The position numbers and the translations under genes were made by a program. The notes below the pieces were generated by a model that did no database searches, was not told where the DNA came from, and saw only the letters and a list, made by a program, of their open reading frames with translations. From an uncultured Gammaproteobacteria bacterium (GTDB lineage: Bacteria; Pseudomonadota; Gammaproteobacteria; Steroidobacterales; GCA-2729495): a stretch of 56,575 bases of DNA. Where the stretch lies: positions 1 to 56,575 of the forward strand of contig CAKZWQ010000035.1 in assembly GCA_937921935.1 (NCBI GenBank). Direction: 5' to 3'. Shown here one piece after another: positions 47,510-56,575 of this stretch (its first letter is position 1; each line of letters opens with the position of its first letter).

Positions 47510-48979
47510 ATGCGCATCATCCAGGAAGCCCTGACCTTTGATGACGTTCTCCTGCAACCTGCCTACTCGGAGGTTCTGCCCCGCGAGGTCGCCCTGCGCA
47601 CCGAAGTCGCCCGCGGCATTAGCCTGAATATCCCCCTGCTGTCGGCCGCCATGGATACGGTCACCGAAGCCCGCCTGGCTATTGCCATGGCCCAGGAAGG
47701 CGGCATGGGCATCATTCACAAGAACATGAGCCCGGCCGAGCAGGCCCGCCAGGTCACCCTGGTGAAAAAATTTGAAAGTGGCATCGTCAGCAGTCCCATT
47801 ACCGTTAGCCCGGCAATGACTATTCGCGAAGTTCTCGACCTGACACGCGCCAACAATATTTCCGGTGTGCCGGTAGTCGATGCGGGCGAAACGGTAGGTA
47901 TTGTGACCAACCGTGATTTGCGTTTCGAGTCTCAGCTGGATGCGCCGGTGGCCAGTGTCATGACGCCAAAGGACAAGCTGGTCACGGTGCGCGAAGGCGC
48001 CAGTGAAGATGAGGTCCTGGGTTTGCTGCACCAGCATCGCATCGAGAAAGTGCTGGTGGTCAATGACAAGTTCGAGCTGAAAGGGCTGATCACCGCCAAG
48101 GATTTTCAGAAAGCCACGGACTTTCCCCTGGCCTGCAAGGATCAGCTGGGCGCCCTGCGTGTCGGCGCTGCCGTTGGCACCGGGGGCGACACGCCGGAAC
48201 GCGTCGAGGCTTTGGTGGCGGCCGGCGTGGATTTGCTGATCGTGGATACGGCCCACGGGCACTCCCGCGGTGTGCTCGACCGGGTCAAAGCGATTAAGAC
48301 GACTTATCCGGATTTACCCGTGATTGGCGGTAACATCATCAGCGCCGAGGGCGCGCGTGCCCTGGTGGATGCCGGCGCCGATGGCGTGAAAGTGGGCATT
48401 GGCCCGGGTTCCATCTGCACCACGCGCGTGGTGGCGGGCGTGGGCGTGCCGCAGATCACGGCCGTGGCCAACGTGGCCGCCGAACTGAAAAAAGACGGTG
48501 TGCCCCTGATCGCTGATGGCGGTATTCGCTACTCCGGTGATATCGCCAAGGCCCTGGTCGCCGGGGCCTACTCGGTGATGATCGGCAGCCTGTTTGCCGG
48601 CACCGAGGAATCGCCCGGTGAGGTGGAGCTGTACCAGGGTCGTTCCTACAAGAGTTATCGCGGCATGGGTTCCCTGGGAGCCATGGCCCAGACCCACGGT
48701 TCTTCGGATCGCTATTTTCAGGACTCCTCGGAGCAACTGGAGAAGCTGGTCCCCGAAGGTATCGAAGGCCGCGTGCCTTATAAGGGCAGTATGACGGCCA
48801 TCGTGCATCAACTGGTGGGCGGCATGCGGGCAGCCATGGGCTACACCGGCTGCGCCACCATTGAGGAAATGCGCACCCGGCCCGGCTTCGTGCGCATCAC
48901 CGGGGCCGGTATGCGCGAGAGTCATGTCCATGACGTGACGATTACCAAGGAACCCCCGAACTACCGGCGTGAGGTCTGA
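47510..48979 (+). CDS. guaB: Inosine-5'-monophosphate dehydrogenase
   Basis: GuaB makes XMP from IMP, the rate-limiting step of guanine nucleotide synthesis. The 489-residue protein has the catalytic Cys303 in [13 protein letters not shown], two CBS domains at about 92-205, and the flap motif GMGSLGAM. The ATG at 47510 has a GGAGG site 4 bases before it; an upstream start in the same frame overlaps the divergent xseA gene and is not used. guaA follows after 5 bases, forming the guaBA operon. Confidence 0.97.
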   Translation: MRIIQEALTFDDVLLQPAYSEVLPREVALRTEVARGISLNIPLLSAAMDTVTEARLAIAMAQEGGMGIIHKNMSPAEQARQVTLVKKFESGIVSSPITVSPAMTIREVLDLTRANNISGVPVVDAGETVGIVTNRDLRFESQLDAPVASVMTPKDKLVTVREGASEDEVLGLLHQHRIEKVLVVNDKFELKGLITAKDFQKATDFPLACKDQLGALRVGAAVGTGGDTPERVEALVAAGVDLLIVDTAHGHSRGVLDRVKAIKTTYPDLPVIGGNIISAEGARALVDAGADGVKVGIGPGSICTTRVVAGVGVPQITAVANVAAELKKDGVPLIADGGIRYSGDIAKALVAGAYSVMIGSLFAGTEESPGEVELYQGRSYKSYRGMGSLGAMAQTHGSSDRYFQDSSEQLEKLVPEGIEGRVPYKGSMTAIVHQLVGGMRAAMGYTGCATIEEMRTRPGFVRITGAGMRESHVHDVTITKEPPNYRREV

Positions 48980-48984
48980 CGGCT

Positions 48985-50586
48985 ATGTCAGCCCGGCCTG
49001 ACACAGGCGTTGCACCCGATGTGGTCGCGCACCGCATCCTGATCCTGGATTTCGGCTCCCAGTACACCCAGTTGATTGCCCGCCGCGTGCGCGAGGCCGG
49101 CGTCTACAGCGAAATTCTGCCCTGGGATGTGGATGTGCAGCGCATCCGCGATCTGGCGCCGACAGGCGTCGTCCTGTCGGGTGGCCCTGAGTCCGTTATC
49201 GTCGAAGAACCACCGCGGGCTCCGGAACTGGTCTTTGAGCTGGGCGTCCCCGTACTGGGCATTTGCTACGGCATGCAGACCATGGCGGCTCAGCTGGGGG
49301 GCACAGTTGCGCCCAGTCAGCATCGCGAGTTTGGTTACGCCATGGTCAGGCCCGCTGCCGACAGCCGGCTGCTCGATGGGCTGGTCGATACGCATCTGGC
49401 CGATGGTTCCCAGGCTTTGCACGTCTGGATGAGTCACGGTGATCGCGTCGACTCATTGCCGCCGGGCTTTATGGCCATCGCCAGCACCGACAACGCACCC
49501 CTGGCCGGCATGGCCGATTTATCCCGCAACTTTTATGGCCTGCAGTTTCATCCTGAGGTCACCCATACGGACCAGGGTCAGCCAATCATCGATCGCTTCG
49601 TCAAGGATATCTGCGGCTGCGAAACGAACTGGAACCCGGGCAATATCGTGGCGCGCGACATCATCCAGGTTCGCGAACAAGTGGGCAGCGACAAGGTCCT
49701 GCTGGGCTTGTCTGGCGGCGTGGATTCTTCCGTGGTCGCGGCCTTGCTGCACGAAGCCCTGGGCGACCAGCTGATTTGCGTATTCGTGGATCATGGTCTG
49801 TTGCGCCTTGATGAAGGCGACCAGGTCATGCGTGTCTTTGCCGAGCATCTGGGCGTGACCGTCATCCGCGTGGATGCCGAGGCCCGCTTTCTTGAAGGTC
49901 TGGCCGGGGTCGAGGATCCTGAAGCAAAGCGCAAGATTATCGGTCGTCTGTTCATCGAAGTGTTCGATGAAGAGGCCGCCAAGCTCCAGGACATTCGCTG
50001 GCTGGCCCAGGGGACCATTTACCCGGACGTCATCGAGTCCGCAGGAGCCTCCAGTGGCAAGGCCCATGTCATCAAGTCTCACCATAACGTCGGTGGCCTG
50101 CCCGAAGAGATGAACTTGAAGCTCATCGAGCCCCTGCGGGATTTGTTCAAGGATGAGGTCCGTCGCATCGGCCTGGAGCTGGGCCTGCCGCGGGAAATGG
50201 TGTATCGGCATCCCTTCCCCGGACCGGGCCTGGGGGTGCGTATTCTGGGCGAGGTGCGTAAGGAGTTCGCCGATCTGTTAAGGCTCGCCGATGCAATTTT
50301 TATTGACGAACTGCGTATGGCAAATCTTTATGAAAAGACCAGCCAGGCCTTTGCCGTGTTTCTGCCGGTGCGCTCCGTCGGTGTCATGGGTGATGCTCGG
50401 CGCTACGACTACGTGGTTGCCTTGCGCGCTGTGGAGACCGTAGATTTCATGACGGCGCGCTGGGCGCATCTGCCCTATGACTTTTTAGACCATGTATCCC
50501 GGCGGATTATCAATGAAGTCCCCGGCATCTCCCGGGTGGCCTATGACATTTCCGGCAAGCCGCCCGCCACTATCGAGTGGGAGTAA
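48985..50586 (+). CDS. guaA: GMP synthase (glutamine-hydrolysing)
   Basis: GuaA converts XMP to GMP with glutamine. The 533-residue protein has a class I amidotransferase domain with Cys94 (GICYGMQ), His189 and Glu191 (FHPEVTH), followed by the ATP-pyrophosphatase P-loop SGGVDSS at 243-249 and the dimerisation domain. A short N-terminal extension of about 10 residues exceeds the E. coli protein. It overlaps tadA by 10 bases. Confidence 0.97.
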   Translation: MSARPDTGVAPDVVAHRILILDFGSQYTQLIARRVREAGVYSEILPWDVDVQRIRDLAPTGVVLSGGPESVIVEEPPRAPELVFELGVPVLGICYGMQTMAAQLGGTVAPSQHREFGYAMVRPAADSRLLDGLVDTHLADGSQALHVWMSHGDRVDSLPPGFMAIASTDNAPLAGMADLSRNFYGLQFHPEVTHTDQGQPIIDRFVKDICGCETNWNPGNIVARDIIQVREQVGSDKVLLGLSGGVDSSVVAALLHEALGDQLICVFVDHGLLRLDEGDQVMRVFAEHLGVTVIRVDAEARFLEGLAGVEDPEAKRKIIGRLFIEVFDEEAAKLQDIRWLAQGTIYPDVIESAGASSGKAHVIKSHHNVGGLPEEMNLKLIEPLRDLFKDEVRRIGLELGLPREMVYRHPFPGPGLGVRILGEVRKEFADLLRLADAIFIDELRMANLYEKTSQAFAVFLPVRSVGVMGDARRYDYVVALRAVETVDFMTARWAHLPYDFLDHVSRRIINEVPGISRVAYDISGKPPATIEWE

Positions 50587-51038
50587 GGCCCGACGATCTG
50601 CGCTTCATGGAGCAGGCGCTAAGCCAGGCCCGCGAAGCCGAGGCCGCCGGCGAAGTGCCCGTCGGGGCTGTGCTTGTTCAAGACGGTGAAGTGATTGCGG
50701 CCGGCCACAACGCCTCCGTCGGTGCGCATGATCCCAGCGCTCACGCCGAGATCCTGGTGCTGCGTGAAGCGGGGCGGCAACACACGAACTATCGGCTTCC
50801 GGGTACCACCCTGTATGTCACGCTGGAACCGTGCCCCATGTGCGCGGGGGCCCTGGTGCAGGCGCGCGTGGAACGTCTGGTTTACGGCGCGGCGGATCCG
50901 CGCGCAGGTGCCGCGGGCACGGTATTCGATATCGTGCGCTCGCCGGCGCTCAATCACCGTCTGGAAGTTGAAGCTGGCGTGTGCGCCGAAGCCGCCGCTG
51001 AGTTGCTGCGGGCGTTTTTCCGGGCTCGCCGGGACTAA
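50577..51038 (+). CDS. tadA: tRNA-specific adenosine deaminase
   Basis: TadA makes inosine at position 34 of tRNA-Arg(ACG), an essential reaction. The 153-residue protein has the zinc site His56 (with catalytic Glu58 in HAE) and Cys86/Cys89 in EPCPMC. The chosen start is the GTG at 50577, which overlaps the last codons of guaA; an ATG at 50607 would remove the first helix. The guaBA-tadA-mltF order is conserved in pseudomonads. Confidence 0.93.
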   Translation: MGVRPDDLRFMEQALSQAREAEAAGEVPVGAVLVQDGEVIAAGHNASVGAHDPSAHAEILVLREAGRQHTNYRLPGTTLYVTLEPCPMCAGALVQARVERLVYGAADPRAGAAGTVFDIVRSPALNHRLEVEAGVCAEAAAELLRAFFRARRD

Positions 51039-52447
51039 AGCCTGGCGCTGGGTGGCGTTGCTACCCGCAGGCCGGCCAGAGTCAGCGGGTCTTCCGTCTC
51101 AGCAGGCTCTTCGCGCTCATCCAGGGTCAGCCAGACCAGGATGTCATAGTAGTTACGCACATTTTCTACATAGCGCACTGGTTCCCAGCCCGGAGCATAG
51201 CCGTGTCGCGTCTGCCGATACCAGCGCGCCTGGCTGAGCTTGGCGAAGTTCTCCCGCACCTGTACCCAGGTATCGGCATTCAGGCCCTGCTCGCGGGTCA
51301 GTTGACGGGCGTCCTGCACATGAGCGTAGCCGATGTTGTAAGCGGCCAGGGCAAACCAGCTGCGATCCGGTTCCCGGATGTCGGCAAAGCGGGCCCGCAT
51401 CTGACTTAAGTATCGGGCGCCGCCGGCAATACTCTGGGCCGGATCCACCCGGTCATCGACGCCGATGTATCGGGCCGTGCTTTCCGTGAGCATCATGATG
51501 CCGCGCACGCCGGTCGGGGATACCGCATCCGGATCCCAATGGGATTCCTGGTAGCCGACGGCAGCGAGCAGGCGCCAGTCCATGCCCACGTCGGTCGCGG
51601 CCTCGGCAAACATGTCCTGGTACTCAGGCAGTTTGGCCTCGTAGTCACGCATCAGTCGGCGCGTGCCCACGTAATTAAACCGGCCCGTATGGCCGTAGTA
51701 GCGATCAAGGATTCGCTTCAGTTCACCGCTTTCCCGGATGAAGGAGAAATACCGTTCTGCTTCCCGGAGCAGACTCGGGTCCCGGCGGGGCAGGGCCCAG
51801 GCCAGGTCGTCATTTTCTGCCAGTAACAGGCCCCGGCGGATTTCGGGGGCCAGGTTTCGGTATATCTCAAACTGGTTGGAGTCCGCGACGGTGAAGTCGA
51901 TCTCCCGGCCGTTCACGGCCAGCAGTAACTCGGCGATGTCCGCCGTCGGGTTTTCGGTAAAGGCCAGATCCGGCTCAGTGCTTTGCAGATTCCGCAGGCG
52001 CTCGGCAAAGCTGCTGGCGGCGATGACTTCGACCTGCTTGCCCGTCAGGTCGGCCGCTGACCGGGGCCTGCGGTTGCCCCGTCGATAGATCACGTGCTGA
52101 GCGACCTGCTGGTAGGCCGGTCCGAAAACCACGCGGCGCGCACGCTCTTCAGTCACCGTCAGGCCGGCGGCAGCCAGGTGCGCCCGGCCAGTCTCCACCC
52201 GGCTGAGCAGATTGTTGAACTGGTTCGCCTGGAATATATCCAGTTCAACGCCGAGGAACTGGGCAAAGCCCTTTACCAGTTCATATTCCGGGCCCATGGG
52301 GCCGAGGGGACCCTGGTAATAGGTCGTGGGACTCTCGCGCGTGACGACCCGCAGTGCGCCCATCAGGCGCACTTCTTCAAGCAGAGTCGGTGCCCGGCTG
52401 CAGGTTGCCATCAGGACGCACAGACAGATGATGGATAAGGCTCTCAC
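51035..52447 (-). CDS. mltF: Membrane-bound lytic murein transglycosylase F
   Basis: A 470-residue lipoprotein with lipobox MATC (Cys16). Residues about 30-255 form an ABC-type substrate-binding (SBP_bac_3) regulatory domain, and the catalytic transglycosylase domain follows with Glu301 in VGYQESHWDP and the GVRGIMMLT motif. MltF cleaves peptidoglycan and releases anhydro-muropeptides. It is on the minus strand, and its stop overlaps the tadA end by 4 bases. Confidence 0.95.
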   Translation of the reverse strand: MRALSIICLCVLMATCSRAPTLLEEVRLMGALRVVTRESPTTYYQGPLGPMGPEYELVKGFAQFLGVELDIFQANQFNNLLSRVETGRAHLAAAGLTVTEERARRVVFGPAYQQVAQHVIYRRGNRRPRSAADLTGKQVEVIAASSFAERLRNLQSTEPDLAFTENPTADIAELLLAVNGREIDFTVADSNQFEIYRNLAPEIRRGLLLAENDDLAWALPRRDPSLLREAERYFSFIRESGELKRILDRYYGHTGRFNYVGTRRLMRDYEAKLPEYQDMFAEAATDVGMDWRLLAAVGYQESHWDPDAVSPTGVRGIMMLTESTARYIGVDDRVDPAQSIAGGARYLSQMRARFADIREPDRSWFALAAYNIGYAHVQDARQLTREQGLNADTWVQVRENFAKLSQARWYRQTRHGYAPGWEPVRYVENVRNYYDILVWLTLDEREEPAETEDPLTLAGLRVATPPSARL

Positions 52448-52697
52448 CGTACAGTCTCCCCGGCGGGGCGCAGGTTCATAGTGCTCGGCAGCATAAGATT
52501 CACGCTAGCACGCGGCAGGCAATATGACCATGTTGACAGGTGCCCAAGGCCTGGTCTTTGCGCTTCTTTTCACAATTGGGAATCAATAACTTATGAAGTT
52601 AAATTCACATAATTTATAGATTGTTTTCGCAAGCGCCCGCCGTGGAGCGGTCTGTAGTAAATTGTGCGGCCCAAACTGCCAGCCTTCCGGAGACATC

Positions 52698-53006
52698 ATG
52701 GTGGAGAATTCCAGCCCAGACTGGCGTGCGCTTGCGCACGCCAACCGCATCGATCCGGCTGAGGTTGAGCTGGTGTTCGAGCGTTTCGACGCCCAGCGGC
52801 AGTTTGCCGCCAAGGGCCGGGGTGAGCCCATTGCCCTGGGGCAGTGGTTCCGGTTTTATCGCATGGAAAAAGCTTCGGAAGGGCAGCAAGCGGCGCCAGC
52901 GCCGTCGGCCTGCTCGGTGGACAGTGATGCGGTGAACAATGCCTGCATCGAACGACCGGTGGAGTTTCTGGCGGTCCTGCAGGCCTATCTCGCCGCCGAG
53001 GCTTAA
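52698..53006 (+). CDS. Small protein of unknown function
   Basis: A 102-residue protein I do not recognise. Its ATG at 52698 is preceded by GGAGACATC, a plausible ribosome site. The first half is mostly helical and contains ALAHANRIDPAEVELVFERF; two cysteines (SACSVDSD and NNACIE) lie in a hydrophilic second half. There is no signal peptide or membrane segment. It has an AT-rich 5' region (about 52560-52625) that probably holds its promoter, and its end lies 6 bases from the motAB remnant on the other strand. Composition and codon choice resemble the neighbours, so it is likely a real gene. Confidence 0.65.
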   Translation: MVENSSPDWRALAHANRIDPAEVELVFERFDAQRQFAAKGRGEPIALGQWFRFYRMEKASEGQQAAPAPSACSVDSDAVNNACIERPVEFLAVLQAYLAAEA

Positions 53007-53012
53007 GGCCGG

Positions 53013-53789
53013 TTATTCGAGTACTTCCCGCTCAATCACAATTTCCACGCGCCGGTTCAGGGCGCGATTTTCCGCTGTGTCGTTGGGTGCCACCGGCCTG
53101 GTGTCGCTATACTCCACGGCACGGATTCTATTGGGGGACAGGTTGCCCAGCTCGATGATCTGGTGGACCACTGACACAGAGCGGTCCGTTGCCAGCTCCC
53201 AGTTGGAGCCGAAGGTCTGCGATTTGATGGGGACGTCATCCGTGTGACCGGCCACCATGACCGTGCCGGGGGATTCGGCCAGGGCTGAGGTCACGCGCTC
53301 AAGAATTGGCAGCATGGCCGGTGTCAGGCTATCGCTGCCCGGGGGAAGGCGATTTCGGCTGGAAAACGAATCACCACCTTGCTTTCGATGGACCGGTACA
53401 TCTCGTTTTCCAGGACTCTGTTGACGAATTCCGGCGCCTGTCCATCCACGCAGAGCTGGATGCCCTTCTGGAAGAACTCGTGGTTTACCGGCTCGTCTTA
53501 CAGGGCCAGCAGGCCGTCTTTGCGGGCCTTGTTGGCGAGATCCTTGATCTTGCTGACCAGCTCGTGGGGGTTGGCGGATTCATCCACGAAGGCTTGTTTG
53601 GCGCCCAGCTTGATGGCGTATAGACAATCAGCCAGAGAGAACTTGATCAGGGTGGCGGCAATGGTGCCGCCCAGGACCACCAGCAGGACCGGAATATTGA
53701 AAAATATGCCGAGATCACCACCGACCAGGATCGCCCCAAGAATGACGATAATGCCGAAGAGTCAGTCCGCCGAGAGTCGCGAGGTCCAT
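53013..53789 (-). pseudogene. Remnant of a motA-motB (pomAB-type) flagellar stator locus
   Basis: Read on the minus strand, it begins ATG at 53789 with MDLATLGGL. A frameshift near 53759-53765 leads into a MotA/PomA-like segment (FGIIVILGAILVGGDLGIFF, LGGTIAATLIKFSLAD) that runs to a TAA stop at 53498-53500 after GLLAL. Past the stop, the same frame continues as MotA-like (FFQKGIQLCVDGQAPEFV) to about 53385, where it jumps straight into a MotB-like KVVIRFP. A second frameshift in the G-run at 53341-53346 leads into an OmpA-like peptidoglycan-binding domain (GHTDDVPI, NRRVEIVIE). The C-terminal half of MotA and the plug and membrane helix of MotB are missing, so about 0.9 kb has been lost. No product can be functional unless the assembly is wrong. 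Confidence 0.82.
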
Positions 53790-54148
53790 TCAATCTGCCC
53801 GTTTGTTCGTTCCGCAGTCCATTGCCTGTGCCCAGCCCGGGATCACAGTCAGCCCAAGGCCACTGTAGGGATTACAGCGGTCCAAGGCTGCGACCGGGGG
53901 GTAACAAGACTTTACATAACAGAAAGTAATTAAATTACTGAATTTTAATAACTTATTATCAATTTCGGCTCCGGCCCCAGGATCTTTAGGCTCAGGTTGT
54001 CCTCTGGCAGGTGTCCTCTCAGGCCCGGGCGCACAGCGCCCTTCAAGGCAGCTATGATTCGCCCTCGGCGGATGTTGGCGATTGCCCGATTGGGGAGGCA
54101 GTCATCCGTCTTCACGCGTTAACGAAAAAATCAGCCTGAGGAGCTCTC
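53790..54148. other. Gene-free region of 359 bases before the first DUF481 gene
   Basis: No convincing open frame. It contains an AT-rich patch (53905-53965) within GC-rich surroundings, with a perfect dyad at 53925-53939, and a small GGGCGC/GCGCCC hairpin at 54027-54041. The ribosome site GAGGAG of the next gene lies at its end. A promoter for the DUF481 genes is expected in the AT-rich patch, although no -35/-10 pair stands out. Confidence 0.5.
53925..53939. promoter_or_regulatory. Perfect 15-base dyad AGTAATTAAATTACT, possible operator
   Basis: Seven-base arms around a single central base, set in an AT-rich patch 210 bases before the DUF481 start. Its form is that of a binding site for a dimeric regulator. 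No regulator gene is adjacent. Confidence 0.4.
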
Positions 54149-55177
54149 ATGAATAACCCGATCTGGAGCGGATTGGTCCGTGCCCTGTTTCTGTCTGTGT
54201 CTCTGCTACTTGCTGCCGGTTCAGCAGGAGCGGGCGTGGTTCACCTGAAGAACGGTGATCGGATTTCGGGTGTTATCACCCAAATCTACGATTCGGAAGT
54301 CACGATTGAGCCGGACTACGCTGACGAATTTACGGTGGACGTGTCAGCCATCGACTTCATCGAGTCGGAGCGCGACTTCGAGATGAAGCTGTCCCTAAGC
54401 GATGATGCTGATTTCAAGTTCCTCGGAGAGGGAGAGGACGGTATCCAGAAGGTGGAAATCGATGGTCAGGCCCAGACCGTGAATCTGACCGAGCTGGAGG
54501 AAGTGACCGAACCAGAGGAGTTTTATGATTGGAATGCCAGCTTCGATGTCAGCCTCAACATCACGCGGGGTAATACCGACACAGATAACAACAAACTGGC
54601 TGGCGCGGCCGGCTTCAAGCACGGCAATAACCGTCACATCGCAGGCCTCCAGATTCTTCGGGAACGCACCGACGGCAGCAGTACCAAGCGCCAGGACCTG
54701 GCTAACTATGAATACAACTGGCTATTCGATCGGCCTTGGTTTGTCGGTGCCACCGTCGACTACGAACGTGACCCCATTAAAGATCTGGACTATCGATACA
54801 ACCTTGGCCTGAACCTGGGCCGTGATATCTGGGATTCGGCAGGTCGCTTCTGGTCCATCCAGGCCGGCCCCGGCGCCCAGTTCGAAGACCGGGGCGATAA
54901 CAGCGAAAGTCAGGCGACAGTTCAGGCGCGTAATCGCATGGCAGCGGATATCCCAGGGGTCAAGGATCTCTCGGTCTTCTTCAATCAGCGCGTGACCCAC
55001 AATGTGACGGGCGAGGACAATACGGTCCTGAAGACCAGTTCCGGGATGGAAATGGAGTTTCTCGATGACTGGTACGTCAAGTTGTCCTATGACTGGGATT
55101 GGGAGTCGGACCCATCCGATGACTCCGAGAAGGCGGACTCCACGCTACTGTTTGGCCTGGGCAAAGAGTTCGATTAG
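54149..55177 (+). CDS. DUF481 outer-membrane beta-barrel protein
   Basis: A 342-residue secreted protein. A signal peptide (about residues 1-28, ending AGA) is followed by a small N-terminal domain (VVHLKNGDRISGVITQIYDSEVTIE) resembling an SH3/LSm-like fold, and then a C-terminal DUF481 beta-barrel (NASFDVSLNITRGNTDTDNN through LLFGLGKEF). The barrel ends with an aromatic-type C-terminal sequence close to the BAM signal. The function of DUF481 proteins is not established; some are induced by salt. ATG 54149 has GAGGAG just before it. It is followed by a second such gene after 42 bases. Confidence 0.85.
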   Translation: MNNPIWSGLVRALFLSVSLLLAAGSAGAGVVHLKNGDRISGVITQIYDSEVTIEPDYADEFTVDVSAIDFIESERDFEMKLSLSDDADFKFLGEGEDGIQKVEIDGQAQTVNLTELEEVTEPEEFYDWNASFDVSLNITRGNTDTDNNKLAGAAGFKHGNNRHIAGLQILRERTDGSSTKRQDLANYEYNWLFDRPWFVGATVDYERDPIKDLDYRYNLGLNLGRDIWDSAGRFWSIQAGPGAQFEDRGDNSESQATVQARNRMAADIPGVKDLSVFFNQRVTHNVTGEDNTVLKTSSGMEMEFLDDWYVKLSYDWDWESDPSDDSEKADSTLLFGLGKEFD

Positions 55178-55219
55178 GCAGACATTTACCGCCAGGGGAT
55201 ATTTGGTCAGGAGTCTAGC

Positions 55220-56281
55220 GTGCGTAGGAAGAATACGTCAGCGGGTTGCACAAACCCGCTGAGGGTTGGCTTTGGGCCGCTGTTTGTCGCGGCACTGATT
55301 CAGGTCTCCGTGGCCGCCAAGGCCGAGAAAGTGGATTCGGTGACCCTGGAAAACGGCAACGTGGTGACCGGGGAGATCAAGCAGCTTGATCAGGGCAAGC
55401 TCAAGTACAGCACCGATTCCCTGGGCACCGTCTTCATCGAATGGGATGAAATCACCTCCCTGACAGGCAAGGCTTACTACCGTGTGGAAACGGCCGGCGG
55501 CCGGTTTTATCTCGGGTCCATTGAGCCCGGCCCGGGTTCGGGCACCCTGTTGGTCCGGGAAAAAGGCCGGCCGGTGCAGCTTGCGGCGGATGATGTGGTG
55601 CGAATCCGAACCATCAAAGCAGGCTTCCGAGACAAAGTGGACAGCACCCTGGCGGCTGGTTACAGCTACGCCAAATCCAGTGAAGTTGAGGAGTTCACGC
55701 TGGCTTATTCCGCAACCATGATTACCGAGCGTCACCGAATTGATCTGAATCTCAGTGGCAGAACCACTGACGACGGCGAGGACACGACCAGCCAGTGGCT
55801 GGGTTCGGGGGATTTCCGGCGCTGGCGCCAGGATCGCAATTACTGGCTGGCCACGGCTTCCGCCGAACAGAATGACGAGCTGGGCGTCGACCTGCGCGTA
55901 TTGGCCGGCGGCGGCTTTGGCCGACGCTTCTGGCAGACGAACAAGTCCAAGATTGCAGCCGAGGCCGGGCCCGTTATAAATCACACCGAAAATGCCGATG
56001 GGCGCACCGACACTGAGCTCGAACTCCTGCTTCGCGGCAATTGGGAAATTTTTGTGCATGACACGCCGAAGCGGAAGCTGGATACGACTCTTGCGCTGTT
56101 CCCGGGCCTGACGGAAGCTGGCGAGTATCGGACCGTGTTCGATATCACCTTTCGGCAGGAGCTGATCGAGGATTTCTTCTGGGATCTGAGGTTTTACCAC
56201 CAGTACGACAGCGAGGTGTCAGACGAAAATGCCTCGAACTCTGATTACGGGGTTAACACGGCTCTGGGCTTCGAGTTCTGA
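55220..56281 (+). CDS. Second DUF481-type outer-membrane protein
   Basis: A 353-residue protein of the same layout as the preceding gene product. It has a basic N-terminus and a signal-like helix (about 15-35), a small domain beginning SVTLENGNVVTGEIKQLDQGKL, and a C-terminal barrel ending GVNTALGFEF, with the terminal Phe typical of outer-membrane proteins. The start is GTG at 55220, set 6 bases after AGGAG (55209-55213). The two tandem genes probably arose by duplication and form an operon. Sequence identity between them is low outside the motif positions, so roles may differ. Confidence 0.8.
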   Translation: MRRKNTSAGCTNPLRVGFGPLFVAALIQVSVAAKAEKVDSVTLENGNVVTGEIKQLDQGKLKYSTDSLGTVFIEWDEITSLTGKAYYRVETAGGRFYLGSIEPGPGSGTLLVREKGRPVQLAADDVVRIRTIKAGFRDKVDSTLAAGYSYAKSSEVEEFTLAYSATMITERHRIDLNLSGRTTDDGEDTTSQWLGSGDFRRWRQDRNYWLATASAEQNDELGVDLRVLAGGGFGRRFWQTNKSKIAAEAGPVINHTENADGRTDTELELLLRGNWEIFVHDTPKRKLDTTLALFPGLTEAGEYRTVFDITFRQELIEDFFWDLRFYHQYDSEVSDENASNSDYGVNTALGFEF

Positions 56282-56300
56282 CGGGCAGGTCGCCTCTTCC

Positions 56301-56329
56301 TTGAAATCGGCCCGCACTTGCCCGATAGT
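56301..56329 (+). promoter_or_regulatory. Promoter of tRNA-Ser
   Basis: TTGAAA (56301-56306), a 17-base spacer and GATAGT (56324-56329) match the sigma-70 pattern. The following region is GC-rich, as expected for a promoter under stringent control, and holds a CTTCGG/CCGAAG hairpin before the tRNA. Confidence 0.65.
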
Positions 56330-56373
56330 GCCTCGCCTTCGGTAACGGCACGCCCGAAGCGATAACCAGTTTA

Positions 56374-56463
<90 letters not shown>

Positions 56464-56502
56464 AAAACATATAGGCCCCCTCGTGGGGCCTTTATGTTTT
56501 TT
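56464..56502 (+). terminator. Strong bidirectional terminator after tRNA-Ser
   Basis: AGGCCCC (56473-56479) and GGGGCCT (56485-56491) pair, and the stem extends through AAAACAT and ATGTTTT on either side. The T-run lies at the end and A-runs lie on the other side, so it can work in both directions. Confidence 0.85.
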
Positions 56503-56575
56503 GACTGACGTCGGTTGGTTCGAACCCACGGTATAGACAAGGGGGTTCGACCCGGGTCGGCCAGGTGAACGGCAT

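Noticed and set aside
53306..53933. Plus-strand frames of 105 and 184 residues across the stator remnant
   Set aside because: Both are antisense to recognisable MotA/MotB-like sequence and have low-complexity, non-family translations.
56503..56575. A second tRNA after tRNA-Ser
   Set aside because: Only the T-arm-like sequence can be found; no acceptor or anticodon stem can be formed on either strand.

Overview
The window is a dense, GC-rich bacterial chromosome segment with almost no accessory DNA. It looks like a gammaproteobacterium. The stretch from queA to mltF follows the gene order I recall for Pseudomonas-type genomes: queA-tgt-yajC-secD-secF, suhB divergent from trmJ, an isc block, ndk-rlmN-pilW-rodZ, hisS-yfgM-bamB-der, xseA divergent from guaB-guaA-tadA, then mltF. 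The xerD-dsbC pair, zapE, fdxA, ETF-QO and the PilW lipoprotein fit the same group. I cannot name the genus.

Layout. 1-3.5 kb: the 3' part of a 4-hydroxybutyryl-CoA dehydratase, a secreted serine protease, an MFS exporter with a histidine-rich tail, and a small ABM monooxygenase. 3.5-7.6 kb (minus): leuC-leuD followed directly by a periplasmic PQQ dehydrogenase. 7.7-9.9 kb: moaC-mobA-folE and a MaoC hydratase. 9.9-18.6 kb: mixed housekeeping, including an inositol-phosphatase-like protein, DUF1499, tesB, a gamma carbonic anhydrase-like protein, gpmA, zapE, ETF-QO, thiolase and a PlsC-type acyltransferase. 18.8-22.4 kb: xerD, dsbC, fdxA, a Nudix hydrolase and an atypical SDR. 22.5-27.4 kb: rhlE with a long structured leader, then typA and prfC. 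27.4-33.4 kb: tRNA-Leu(CAA), a MarR-like regulator, queuosine genes and the SecDF-YajC operon. 33.4-51 kb: the conserved trmJ-to-tadA block. 51-56.6 kb: mltF, an orphan small gene, a wrecked motA-motB remnant, two DUF481 outer-membrane proteins and tRNA-Ser(CGA).

The most notable biology is a pared-down isc cluster. It lacks iscR, hscB, hscA and fdx at this site. Its IscU-like protein has lost three of the four residues that hold the cluster or donate ligands, and its IscS is short at the C-terminal end that docks IscU. The same syntenic block also lacks cysE, while a MetX-family acyltransferase that resembles serine O-succinyltransferases sits between der and xseA; the two observations may be linked. 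The motA-motB remnant carries an internal deletion, a stop and two frameshifts. I saw no CRISPR array, insertion sequence, prophage or plasmid function.
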